The notes under the pieces: generated by a model
Databases searched by the model: none
What the model was told of the DNA's origin: nothing
What the model saw: the letters and a program-made list of their open reading frames with translations, nothing else
Shown: in pieces, positions 1 to 7,647 of the stretch
How the letters are laid out: every line of letters starts with the position of its first letter
Position numbering within the stretch: position 1 is the stretch's first letter
Assembly (NCBI RefSeq): GCF_009296025.1
Contig: NZ_CP045178.1
Span: 2,294,001-2,358,000 of the forward strand
Source of the DNA: Streptomyces tsukubensis
Lineage (GTDB): Bacteria > Actinomycetota > Actinomycetes > Streptomycetales > Streptomycetaceae
Length of the DNA stretch: 64,000 nucleotides
Direction: 5' to 3'
Position numbers and translations under genes: made by a program

Positions 1-210
1 GACGACCCAGGTGACGATCTCGGTGTGGCTGTGCGGATGCTCGTCGAAACCGGCGCCGGGGGCGAGCCGTTCCTCGTTGCAGGCGAGTATGGCGCCGAAC
101 CGCAGGTTGTCCGGGTCGTAGTGCGGCCCGAAGGAGAGGGCGTGCAGGGACGCGATGCCGGTGCCGGGGTCGCCGCCGCGGTACCGGTCGCCGGAGCGCC
201 GTACTTCCAT
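1..210 (-). CDS. Pirin-family protein, N-terminal part (runs off the window)
   Basis: These are the first 70 codons of a minus-strand gene whose 3' end lies outside the window. The ATG at 210-208 follows a GGGAGGTG ribosome site. Residues 58-69 read HPHSHTEIVTWV, the histidine-rich metal-binding strand of pirins (bicupin, iron-binding proteins sometimes with quercetinase activity). The start MEVRRSGDRYRGGDPGTG also fits the family. It is divergent from the fasR-like gene across about 150 bases. The substrate or partner cannot be told from this fragment. Confidence 0.8.
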   Translation of the reverse strand, partial: MEVRRSGDRYRGGDPGTGIASLHALSFGPHYDPDNLRFGAILACNEERLAPGAGFDEHPHSHTEIVTWVV

Positions 211-363
211 CACCTCCCCACGGTAGCCCGGCGTGTCCAGCCCGTCCGACCCCGTGGCAGAGGCCGCGCTCCCGCCTTCCGAGGCAGGTCGCGCCCGCCC
301 CGCGGCGGGCCTCCCCCGGACCCGGCGCCGCATCCGGCAGCCGCGGTAAGGCAGTCTTGTCCC

Positions 364-1578
364 GTGCCAGAACCCGAATCCACGCAGCCCGGCCGTCCGC
401 GGCCCAGGGCACAGGACGCCCCCTTGCACGCCGCGACCCTGAAGCGGCTGGAGAAGTCCTCCGGCCGGCTCGCCGCGAACGCCATCGCCCGTATGGACGA
501 GACGCTGCCGTGGTACCGGGCGATGCCTCCGGAGAACAGGTCGTGGATCGGACTGGTGGCGCAGGCCGGTATCGCGGCGTTCACGGAGTGGTTCAGGCGC
601 CCTGACGCCCCGCAGGCGATCTCCACGGATGTCTTCGGCACCGCACCGCGCGAGCTGACCCGGGCGATCACCCTGCGCCAGACCGTCGAGATGGTGCGGA
701 CGACGATCGAGGTGATGGAGGCCGCGATCGAGGAGGTCGCCGCCCCGGGCGACGAGGCGGTGCTGCGCGAGTCGGTACTGGTCTACGCACGGGAGATCGC
801 CTTCGCGACGGCACAGGTGTACGCGCAGGCCGCCGAGGCACGTGGCGCGTGGGACGCCAGGCTGGAATCGCTCGTCGTCAACGCGGTGCTCTCGGGAGAG
901 GCGGACGAGGGCGCGGTCTCCCGGGCGGCCGCGCTCGGCTGGAACTCCCCCGAACATGTCTGCGTGATACTCGGCACAGCCCCCGACGGGGACAGCGAAC
1001 TCATCGTCGACGCGATCCGTCGGGCCGCGCGCCACGCCAAGCTCCAGGTACTGACGGGGGTGCTCGGCAATCGGCTGGTCGTCATCGCCGGGGGCAGCGA
1101 CAACCCCCTGTCGGTCGCGAAGTCGCTGATCGGCCCCTACGCGGCGGGGCCCGTCGTGGCGGGGCCCGTGGTGCCCGACCTGCTCGCGGCCACCAGGTCG
1201 GCGCAGGCCGCTGCCGCGGGACTCAAGGCCTCCGCCGCCTGGCAGGACGCCCCGCGCCCCGCACTGGCGGACGATCTGCTTCCGGAGCGCGCGATGGCCG
1301 GAGACCCGGCCGCGAGACTCCAGTTGGTGGAGGAGATCTACAGACCGCTTCAGGAGGCGGGCTCGGCTCTGCTGGAGACTCTGAGCGTCTATCTCGAACA
1401 GGCCAGCAGCCTTGAGGGCGCGGCGAGGATGCTGTTCGTACACCCCAACACCGTGCGCTACCGGCTCCGACGTGTGACCGACGTCACCGGGTGGTCGCCC
1501 TCGGATGTGCGTTCCGCCTTCACGCTCCGGGTCGCGCTGATCCTGGGACGCTTGGCTGATGCGGATCCCCAGACCTAG
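364..1578 (+). CDS. fasR: PucR-type transcriptional activator of the fatty-acid synthase genes
   Basis: A protein of 404 residues with a C-terminal PucR-type helix-turn-helix (about residues 340-395, core LFVHPNTVRYRLRRV) and a GGDEF-like central region. It lies directly upstream of fabD, the place and architecture of FasR, known in Streptomyces as activator of the fabD-fabH-acpP-fabF operon. The GTG at 364 was chosen because an in-frame extension to base 25 would overlap the divergent pirin gene and reads as low-complexity Pro/Arg-rich peptide. A perfect inverted repeat lies five bases after the stop codon and is its likely binding site. Assignment rests on domain plus neighbourhood. Confidence 0.85.
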   Translation: MPEPESTQPGRPRPRAQDAPLHAATLKRLEKSSGRLAANAIARMDETLPWYRAMPPENRSWIGLVAQAGIAAFTEWFRRPDAPQAISTDVFGTAPRELTRAITLRQTVEMVRTTIEVMEAAIEEVAAPGDEAVLRESVLVYAREIAFATAQVYAQAAEARGAWDARLESLVVNAVLSGEADEGAVSRAAALGWNSPEHVCVILGTAPDGDSELIVDAIRRAARHAKLQVLTGVLGNRLVVIAGGSDNPLSVAKSLIGPYAAGPVVAGPVVPDLLAATRSAQAAAAGLKASAAWQDAPRPALADDLLPERAMAGDPAARLQLVEEIYRPLQEAGSALLETLSVYLEQASSLEGAARMLFVHPNTVRYRLRRVTDVTGWSPSDVRSAFTLRVALILGRLADADPQT

Positions 1579-1582
1579 ACTT

Positions 1583-1599
1583 TTGTTGGATAACAACAA
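1583..1599. promoter_or_regulatory. Inverted repeat between fasR and fabD, probable FasR operator
   Basis: TTGTTG (1583-1588) and CAACAA (1594-1599) form a perfect 6-base inverted repeat around the spacer GATAA. It is AT-rich in very GC-rich DNA and sits about 70 bases before the fabD start, where an activator of the fab operon would bind. The link to FasR is inferred from position. Confidence 0.5.
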
Positions 1600-1667
1600 T
1601 TCCCTCGTCGGTTCTTGGTCCCTGTCCCCACCGGTGATTCGTACCGTCCACAAGAGAGAGTGTGAGA

Positions 1668-2588
1668 GTGCTCGTACTCGTCGCTCCCGGCCAAGGCGCT
1701 CAGACGCCCGGCTTCCTGTCCCCCTGGCTCGACCTGCCAGGCGTCACCGACCGAGTGGCCGGCTGGTCCGAGGCCATCGGGCTCGACCTCGTCCACTACG
1801 GCACCAAGGCCGACGCCGACGAGATCCGTGACACGGCGGTGGCTCAGCCGCTGCTCGTCGCCGCGGCCCTGCTGTCGGCCGGCACCCTCGGCGATGTCCG
1901 CCCCGGCGCCGTGGCCGGCCACAGTGTCGGCGAGTTCCCCGCTGCCGTGCTCGCGGGTGTGTTCGACGAGGTCACGGCCTTGAAGCTGGTACGCCGTCGC
2001 GGCCTCGCGATGGCCGAGGCGGCCGCCGTCACGGAGACGGGCATGTCCGCGCTCCTCGGCGGAGAGCCCGACACGGTCGTCCCGCACCTCCAGAAGCTGG
2101 GGCTCACCCCGGCCAATGTGAACGGCGCGGGCCAGATCGTGGCAGCCGGTACCGCGGCACAGCTCGCGGCCCTCGCCGAGGACAAGCCCGAGGGCGTCCG
2201 TCGGGTCGTCCCGCTGAAGGTCGCGGGGGCGTTCCACACCGAGCACATGGCCCCCGCCGTCGAGCGGCTCGCCGAGAGCGCGCGGGAGCTGACCCCGTCC
2301 GAGCCGACGGTGACCTACGTCTCCAACCGGGACGGTTCGCCGGTCGAGACCGGCGGGGAGGTACTCTCCCGGCTTGTCGGTCAGGTGGCCAACCCGGTCC
2401 GCTGGGATCTGTGCATGGAGACCTTCAAGGAGCTGGGGGTGACCGCTCTCGTCGAGGTGTGCCCAGGTGGCACACTGACGGGTCTCGCCAAGCGTGCCCT
2501 TCCGGGCGTAAAGACGTTGGCACTCAAGACGCCCGATGATCTTGATGCCGCCCGCACGCTGATTGCCGAGCACTCGACCACGGCGTGA
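1668..2588 (+). CDS. fabD: Malonyl-CoA:ACP transacylase
   Basis: This enzyme moves malonyl groups from CoA to acyl carrier protein in type II fatty-acid synthesis. The 306-residue protein has the GQGAQT oxyanion loop at its N-terminus, the nucleophile motif GHSVGE (Ser about 86) and the catalytic His in AGAFHTEHM (about 190). A GTG at 1662 is also possible; 1668 gives the usual start MLVLVAPGQGAQT and better spacing from the AGAGAGAG at 1653-1660. It is the first gene of the fab operon, with fabH 26 bases downstream. Confidence 0.95.
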   Translation: MLVLVAPGQGAQTPGFLSPWLDLPGVTDRVAGWSEAIGLDLVHYGTKADADEIRDTAVAQPLLVAAALLSAGTLGDVRPGAVAGHSVGEFPAAVLAGVFDEVTALKLVRRRGLAMAEAAAVTETGMSALLGGEPDTVVPHLQKLGLTPANVNGAGQIVAAGTAAQLAALAEDKPEGVRRVVPLKVAGAFHTEHMAPAVERLAESARELTPSEPTVTYVSNRDGSPVETGGEVLSRLVGQVANPVRWDLCMETFKELGVTALVEVCPGGTLTGLAKRALPGVKTLALKTPDDLDAARTLIAEHSTTA

Positions 2589-2614
2589 GAAGCCGGACAA
2601 GGAGCCCCGAGACC

Positions 2615-3616
2615 ATGTCGAAGATCAAGCCCAGCAAGGGTGCCCCACACGCGCGCATCCTGGGCGTCGGCGGCTACCGTCCGACCCGTGTCGTGCCGAA
2701 CGAGGTGATCCTGGAGACGATCGACTCGTCCGACGAGTGGATCCGTTCCCGTTCCGGGATCGCCAGCCGTCACTGGGCGAACGAGGAGGAGACCGTCACC
2801 GCGATGTCGGTGGAGGCCTCCGGTAAGGCGATCGCCAACGCCGGGATCGCGCCCGAGCAGATCGGCGCCGTGGTCGTCTCCACCGTCTCGCACTTCAAGC
2901 AGACCCCCGCCGTGGCGACGGAGATCGCGGACAAGGTCGGCGCGGGCAGGCCCGCCGCGTTCGACATCTCCGCGGGCTGCGCCGGTTTCGGCTACGGCCT
3001 GACGCTCGCCCGAGGCATGATCGTCGACGGCAGCGCGCAGTACGTCCTGGTCATCGGCGTGGAGCGGCTCTCCGACCTGACCGATCTGGAGGACCGTGCG
3101 ACGGCCTTCCTGTTCGGTGACGGTGCCGGCGCGGTCGTCGTGGGCCCTGCGGAGGAGCCGGCGATCGGCCCCACCGTGTGGGGCTCCGAGGGCGACAAGT
3201 CCGAGACGATCAAGCAGACCGTGGCGTGGACCGACTACCGCGACGGCACGGTCGACAAGTTCCCTGCGATCACGCAGGAAGGCCAGGCGGTTTTCCGCTG
3301 GGCCGTGTTCGAGATGGCGAAGGTCGCCCAGCAGGCGCTGGACGCGGCCGGAATCACCGCGGACGACCTGGACGTCTTCATTCCGCACCAGGCCAATATG
3401 CGGATCATCGACTCGATGGTGAAGACATTGAAGCTGCCGGATCACGTCACGGTCGCCCGTGACGTGGAGACCACCGGCAACACCTCGGCCGCCTCGATCC
3501 CGCTCGCGATGGAGCGGCTCCTGGCGACCGGTAAGGCGAAGAGCGGCGACACCGCGCTCGTCATCGGCTTCGGGGCGGGTCTCGTCTACGCCGCGACGGT
3601 CGTTACCCTCCCCTAG
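2615..3616 (+). CDS. fabH: 3-oxoacyl-ACP synthase III (initiating ketosynthase)
   Basis: FabH condenses a short acyl-CoA starter with malonyl-ACP and so sets the branched or straight starter of actinomycete fatty acids. The ATG at 2615 follows AAGGAG. The 333-residue protein shows the Cys-His-Asn triad: Cys122 in DISAGCAGFG, His about 258 in IPHQANMR and Asn about 288 in GNTSAAS, followed by the C-terminal GFGAGL loop. It lies between fabD and acpP and is probably co-transcribed with both. Confidence 0.96.
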   Translation: MSKIKPSKGAPHARILGVGGYRPTRVVPNEVILETIDSSDEWIRSRSGIASRHWANEEETVTAMSVEASGKAIANAGIAPEQIGAVVVSTVSHFKQTPAVATEIADKVGAGRPAAFDISAGCAGFGYGLTLARGMIVDGSAQYVLVIGVERLSDLTDLEDRATAFLFGDGAGAVVVGPAEEPAIGPTVWGSEGDKSETIKQTVAWTDYRDGTVDKFPAITQEGQAVFRWAVFEMAKVAQQALDAAGITADDLDVFIPHQANMRIIDSMVKTLKLPDHVTVARDVETTGNTSAASIPLAMERLLATGKAKSGDTALVIGFGAGLVYAATVVTLP

Positions 3617-3745
3617 GCACATCTTCCGGATCTTCCAGCGATGCACGTCGGCTCGGCCCACCAGGTCTGATCTGATCGTCACCGCTGGTACGCCCGGACA
3701 GACGTCGCCACACCCCTCTGGAACAGATACCGAAGGAGCGCCATC

Positions 3746-3994
3746 ATGGCCGCCACTCAGGAAGAGATCGTCGCCGGTCTCGCGGAGATCGTCAACGAGA
3801 TCGCCGGCATCCCGGTCGAGGACGTCAAGTTGGAGAAGTCCTTCACCGACGACCTGGACGTCGACTCGCTGTCCATGGTCGAGGTCGTCGTCGCAGCCGA
3901 AGAGCGCTTCGACGTCAAGATCCCGGACGACGACGTCAAGAACCTCAAGACGGTCGGCGACGCGACCGACTACATCGTCAAGCACCAGAGCTGA
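3746..3994 (+). CDS. acpP: Acyl carrier protein
   Basis: An acidic 82-residue protein with the phosphopantetheine attachment site DLDVDSLSMVEVV (Ser41). It carries growing acyl chains between the fatty-acid synthase enzymes. The ATG follows GAAGGAG seven bases upstream. A 129-base gap separates it from fabH, and a small hairpin follows it at 4033-4054, which may tune its expression relative to fabF, since ACP is usually needed in excess. Confidence 0.97.
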   Translation: MAATQEEIVAGLAEIVNEIAGIPVEDVKLEKSFTDDLDVDSLSMVEVVVAAEERFDVKIPDDDVKNLKTVGDATDYIVKHQS

Positions 3995-4032
3995 CCTCGG
4001 GACGCCGGGAGCCGCGTCCGCGCCACCGGGGC

Positions 4033-4054
4033 CAGGCCCGTCACCACGGGCCTG
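4033..4054 (+). terminator. Hairpin between acpP and fabF, possible attenuator or processing site
   Basis: CAGGCCCGT (4033-4041) and ACGGGCCTG (4046-4054) form a perfect 9-base stem with loop CACC. There is no T-tract, so partial termination or mRNA end protection for acpP is more likely than a full stop. Confidence 0.45.
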
Positions 4055-4195
4055 CTCCGGAGCACGGGGCGTCCTCCCGGCCTCCGGACCGCGCTCGGCG
4101 CTCATCCGCCGTGACCCGCGCGGATCACCGCGTGACTGCCGCCACCCGGCGGTAGCGCCGTTCAAATCCCTCGTAACCGTGGAGAGAGAATTCCT

Positions 4196-5458
4196 GTGAG
4201 CCCGACCAATCGCACCGTGGTCGTCACCGGTATCGGCGCAACCACACCGCTGGGTGGCGACGTAGCGTCCACTTGGGAAGGACTGCTCGCGGGACGCTCC
4301 GGCGTCCGGCCGCTCACCGAGGAGTGGGCCGAGCAGCTTCCCGTCCAGATCGCCGCCCGGGTCGCTGTCGAGCCCGGCGAGATCCTGCCCCGGCCGCAGG
4401 CCCGCAAGCTGGACCGTTCGGCACAGTTCGCGCTGATCGCCGCCGCGGAGGCCTGGAAGGACGCCGGTTTCACCGCGAAGGCCGGCGAGGACGCCTCCGT
4501 CGACCCCGACCGCCTCGGGGCTGTCATCGCCTCCGGTATCGGCGGTGTGACGACCCTGCTCGACCAGTACGACGTGCTGCGGGAGAAGGGCGTACGCCGC
4601 GTCTCCCCGCACACCGTGCCGATGCTGATGCCCAACGGCCCCGCCGCCAACGTCAGCCTTCAGGTCAACGCCCGTGCGGGCGCCCACACCCCCGTCTCGG
4701 CCTGCGCCTCGGGCGCCGAGGCCATCGGCTACGCGGTCGAGATGATCCGTACGGGCCGCGCCGACGTGGTGATCGCGGGCGGTACGGAGGCGGCCATTCA
4801 CCCGCTTCCCATCGCCGCCTTCGGCAACATGATGGCGATGTCCAAGGAGAACGACAATCCTGAGGGCGCCTCGCGCCCCTTCGACACCACGCGTAACGGC
4901 TTCGTGCTGGGCGAGGGCGCTGGTGTGGTCGTTCTGGAGTCCGCCGAGCACGCCGCCGCGCGCGGTGCCACGGCGTACGCGGAGGCCGTGGGCCAGGGCA
5001 TCTCCGCCGACGCCCACCACATCACCGCCCCCGAACCGACCGGCAACGGCATCGCCAAGGCGCTGGAGAACCTGCTGAAGGGTTCCGACCTCGACCCGAG
5101 CGAGATCCAGTACGTGAACGCGCACGCCACGTCCACCCCGATGGGTGACCTCGGCGAGATCAAGGCGCTCCACAAGGTCTTCGGCCCCGACCTGGACCAC
5201 ATGGCCGTCTCGTCCACCAAGTCGATGACCGGGCACCTGCTCGGCGGCGCCGGTGGTATCGAGTCGGTGGCGACGATCCTGTCCCTGAAGCACCGGCTCG
5301 CCCCGCCGACCATCAACATCACCGAGCTCGACCCCGAGGTGACCGCGGACATCATCCGCGACGAGCCGCGCAAGCTGCCCGAGGGCCGGATCTCCGCGCT
5401 CAACGACTCCTTCGGTTTCGGCGGCCACAACGTGGTCCTCGCCTTCCGTACGGTCTGA
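4196..5458 (+). CDS. fabF: 3-oxoacyl-ACP synthase II (elongating ketosynthase)
   Basis: A thiolase-fold elongation enzyme of 420 residues. The Cys-His-His triad is visible: Cys about 170 in SACASGAEAIG, His about 310 in NAHATSTPMGD and His about 346 in STKSMTGHLLGGAGG, with the C-terminal NDSFGFGGHN loop. The GTG at 4196 follows GGAGAGAG. It closes the fab operon; a strong terminator lies about 170 bases downstream. Confidence 0.96.
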   Translation: MSPTNRTVVVTGIGATTPLGGDVASTWEGLLAGRSGVRPLTEEWAEQLPVQIAARVAVEPGEILPRPQARKLDRSAQFALIAAAEAWKDAGFTAKAGEDASVDPDRLGAVIASGIGGVTTLLDQYDVLREKGVRRVSPHTVPMLMPNGPAANVSLQVNARAGAHTPVSACASGAEAIGYAVEMIRTGRADVVIAGGTEAAIHPLPIAAFGNMMAMSKENDNPEGASRPFDTTRNGFVLGEGAGVVVLESAEHAAARGATAYAEAVGQGISADAHHITAPEPTGNGIAKALENLLKGSDLDPSEIQYVNAHATSTPMGDLGEIKALHKVFGPDLDHMAVSSTKSMTGHLLGGAGGIESVATILSLKHRLAPPTINITELDPEVTADIIRDEPRKLPEGRISALNDSFGFGGHNVVLAFRTV

Positions 5459-5460
5459 AC

Positions 5461-5600
5461 GACTGATCGGATCGGCTGAACGCTGGACGACTGGACGGCC
5501 GGACAGCTGAACGACTGGACGGCCGGTCCCGGCCGATCGGACGGACGACCGGACGGTCCGGGCCGCCCCGGCACCGGACGGTCCGAGCGCCCCGGTCACG
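5461..5600. repeat. Degenerate short repeats after fabF
   Basis: The spacer between fabF and its terminator contains imperfect repeats built from GACTGGACGGCCGG (seen twice between about 5490 and 5524) and GGACGGTCCG-like units. No convincing gene is present. Simple slipped-strand expansion is the likely origin. Confidence 0.6.
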
Positions 5601-5631
5601 GAGACGAGCCCCCGGCTCGGTCACGAAGAAG

Positions 5632-5676
5632 AGCCCCTGGCTTCGGAACACACCGTTCCGGAGCCAGGGGCTTTTC
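5632..5676 (+). terminator. Strong rho-independent terminator of the fab operon
   Basis: An 18-base stem starting AGCCCCTGGC (5632) pairs with the arm ending GCCAGGGGCT (5672), with one G-T pair and the loop ACACC at 5650-5654, followed by TTTTC. It would also serve the converging minus-strand gene at 5799. Confidence 0.9.
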
Positions 5677-5798
5677 TGCGCGTCTGCGCGCTGTTCTTCG
5701 TAGGCCGGAGGCATCGATCACCACCAGACCCCCGGACGGACCCCCGCGACCCGGGAAAACAGCCACCGGATGGCCGTCACCCGGACGGGAACCGCCGG

Positions 5799-6293
5799 TC
5801 AGACCACCTGGTGCAGCCACCGCACGGGAGCGCCCTCGCCCGCGTACCTGAAGGGTTCGAGTTCGTCGTCCCAGGGTTTGCCCAGGAGCCGGGTCAGCTC
5901 GTTCTCCAGGCCCGTCTCCCCGGCCTGTGACCGGGTCAGCGCGGCGCGCAGCCGGTCCTCGGGGATCAGGATGTCGCCGTGGATACCGGTGACGGCGTGA
6001 AAGATGCCGAGTTCGGGCGTGGCGCTGTACCTCTCGCCCTCCGCGCCCGCGCTGGGCTCAGCCGTGACCTCGAAGCGCAGCAGCTGCCAGCCGCGCAGCG
6101 CCGAGGCCAGCTTGGACGCGGTGCCCGCCTCGCCCTGCCAGGAGAACTCGGCTCTCCAGGTACCGGGCGCGGCGGGCTGCCTGATCCAGTCGAGGCTGAC
6201 ACGCACGCCTAGTACGCCCGCGACCGCCCATTCGACGTGCGGACACAGCGCGCGCGGTGCGGAGTGCACGTACAGAACTCCACGTGTCGTCAC
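5799..6293 (-). CDS. DUF3145 family protein
   Basis: A soluble 164-residue protein of a family found almost only in actinobacteria and commonly encoded next to the fab operon. The start MTTRGVLYVHSAPRALCPHVEWA is the family's typical N-terminus, so the GTG at 6293, preceded by GGAGGT, was preferred over a start 69 bases further out. No catalytic motif is seen and the function is unknown. It converges on fabF. Confidence 0.85.
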   Translation of the reverse strand: MTTRGVLYVHSAPRALCPHVEWAVAGVLGVRVSLDWIRQPAAPGTWRAEFSWQGEAGTASKLASALRGWQLLRFEVTAEPSAGAEGERYSATPELGIFHAVTGIHGDILIPEDRLRAALTRSQAGETGLENELTRLLGKPWDDELEPFRYAGEGAPVRWLHQVV

Positions 6294-6631
6294 CGGGACC
6301 TCCAGTGTGGGACGAGGTGCGCCTCCGGCGGCCTCGCGCCCCTGCCGAGCGATTTTCCCCAAATGGGACAGATGTGACGTGATGTAATTTAGCGGAACCG
6401 TAACAGCGGGCTGTCACCGGGTCGGGGGGCCGCCAAATCGCAGGCGAGTCGGCGGTGGCGAGGGCTGTCACGGGGCAAAGCTACCGTGCGGGAACGGCGG
6501 GAGTGTGACGTACGGTCGGTCCCGGGGCCTGGAAACACCAAGCTTTCACCCGGCAGGACGCTGCCGGACCGTCAAGGGGTCACTGTGCGCGCCGACCGTG
6601 CGCCGGAGGACCGGCGGAAGGAGACCTGGGA
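6294..6631. other. Divergent promoter region, no gene seen
   Basis: These 338 bases separate the DUF3145 gene from the GDSL lipoprotein gene. An AT-richer patch (about 6360-6405) near the DUF3145 start may hold its promoter. Open frames here have neither ribosome sites nor recognisable protein. Confidence 0.6.
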
Positions 6632-7546
6632 ATGCGCGAGCGAAGCCCGCGGGCGCGTGCGGCCGTGGCCACCGTGACAGCCGCCGTACTGGCCGTTCTC
6701 GCCGGTTGTAGCGGCGCCGACGGCGGCCCGGCGGTTCCCGGGGGCAGCTCGGCGGGGAGCGGCGCACGGTCCGGCCCTTCGTGGGACCGTCATCCGGACT
6801 CCGTGGCCTCTTTGGGTGACTCCATCACCCGGGGTTTCGACGCCTGCTCGGTGCTGGTCGACTGTCCCAAGGTGTCGTGGTCGACGGGCTCCTCCCCCGA
6901 GGTGGACAGCCTGGCACTGCGGCTGCTCGGCAAGGACAAGGTCGCGGACAACTCCTGGAACTACGCGCGCAGCGGCGCCAAGGCCGACGACCTGCCCCGG
7001 CAGATGGAGCGGGCGGCCAAGCGCGAGCCCGCGCTGGTGACGATCCTGATAGGCGCCAACGACGCGTGCCGGGGCTCGGTCGACGCGATGACCTCCGTGT
7101 CGTCGTACCGCTCCGATGTCGAGCGGGCGCTGCGTACGCTGCGCCGCGAGTCGCCGAAGACCCAGGTGTACGTGGGCAGCGTGCCCGACCTGAAGCGGCT
7201 CTGGTCGGAGGGGCGTACCAATCCGCTGGGCAAGCAGGTGTGGAAGCTGGGGCTGTGCGCGTCGATGCTGAGCCACCCGGACTCTCTGGACGCGGGCGCG
7301 TCCGAGCGCAGGGACGATGTGCGTGACCGGGTGCGGGCGTACAACGAGGCGCTGCGCGACGTGTGCGCCAAGGACAGTCTCTGCCGCTACGACGGAGGGG
7401 CCGGGTTCGCCTACCGGTTCAGCGGCAAGCAGCTCAGCCACTGGGACTGGTTCCACCCGAACACGAACGGTCAGGCGCGGCTGGCGGAGATCGCCTACCG
7501 CACGGTGACCGCCAAGCACGCCCCCGCGGACGCCACCGGCGGGTGA
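6632..7546 (+). CDS. Secreted SGNH/GDSL hydrolase lipoprotein
   Basis: A lipoprotein of 304 residues. The N-terminus has arginines, a hydrophobic run and the lipobox LAGC (Cys about 27), so it should be acylated and anchored outside the membrane. SGNH blocks are present: GDSIT with the nucleophile Ser about 63, a Gly/Asn region, GAND, and the C-terminal Asp/His in WDWFHPN. Such enzymes deacylate lipids or esters; the substrate is not predictable. Start ATG with GGAGACC upstream. It converges with the beta-glucosidase gene across a perfect terminator. Confidence 0.85.
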   Translation: MRERSPRARAAVATVTAAVLAVLAGCSGADGGPAVPGGSSAGSGARSGPSWDRHPDSVASLGDSITRGFDACSVLVDCPKVSWSTGSSPEVDSLALRLLGKDKVADNSWNYARSGAKADDLPRQMERAAKREPALVTILIGANDACRGSVDAMTSVSSYRSDVERALRTLRRESPKTQVYVGSVPDLKRLWSEGRTNPLGKQVWKLGLCASMLSHPDSLDAGASERRDDVRDRVRAYNEALRDVCAKDSLCRYDGGAGFAYRFSGKQLSHWDWFHPNTNGQARLAEIAYRTVTAKHAPADATGG

Positions 7547-7591
7547 GCGGGCGCGGCCGACCGCTGGCGGGCCTTCGGCGGGCGGTGCTGC

Positions 7592-7625
7592 GCCCCGGGG
7601 CGGCTGTCAGGAACCGCCCCGGGGC
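7592..7625. terminator. Bidirectional terminator between convergent genes
   Basis: GCCCCGGGGCGG (7592-7603) and CCGCCCCGGGGC (7614-7625) form a perfect 12-base stem with a 10-base loop, placed between the stops of the GDSL lipoprotein and the GH3 enzyme. Confidence 0.85.
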
Positions 7626-7647
7626 CGGTCGGGGTGAGCACGGCCCG

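Noticed and set aside
2381..5599. A 1072-codon open frame on the minus strand across the fab operon
   Set aside because: It runs antisense through fabD-fabH-acpP-fabF and has the Arg/Gly/Asp-rich composition of a GC-rich shadow frame, with no ribosome site or family signature.
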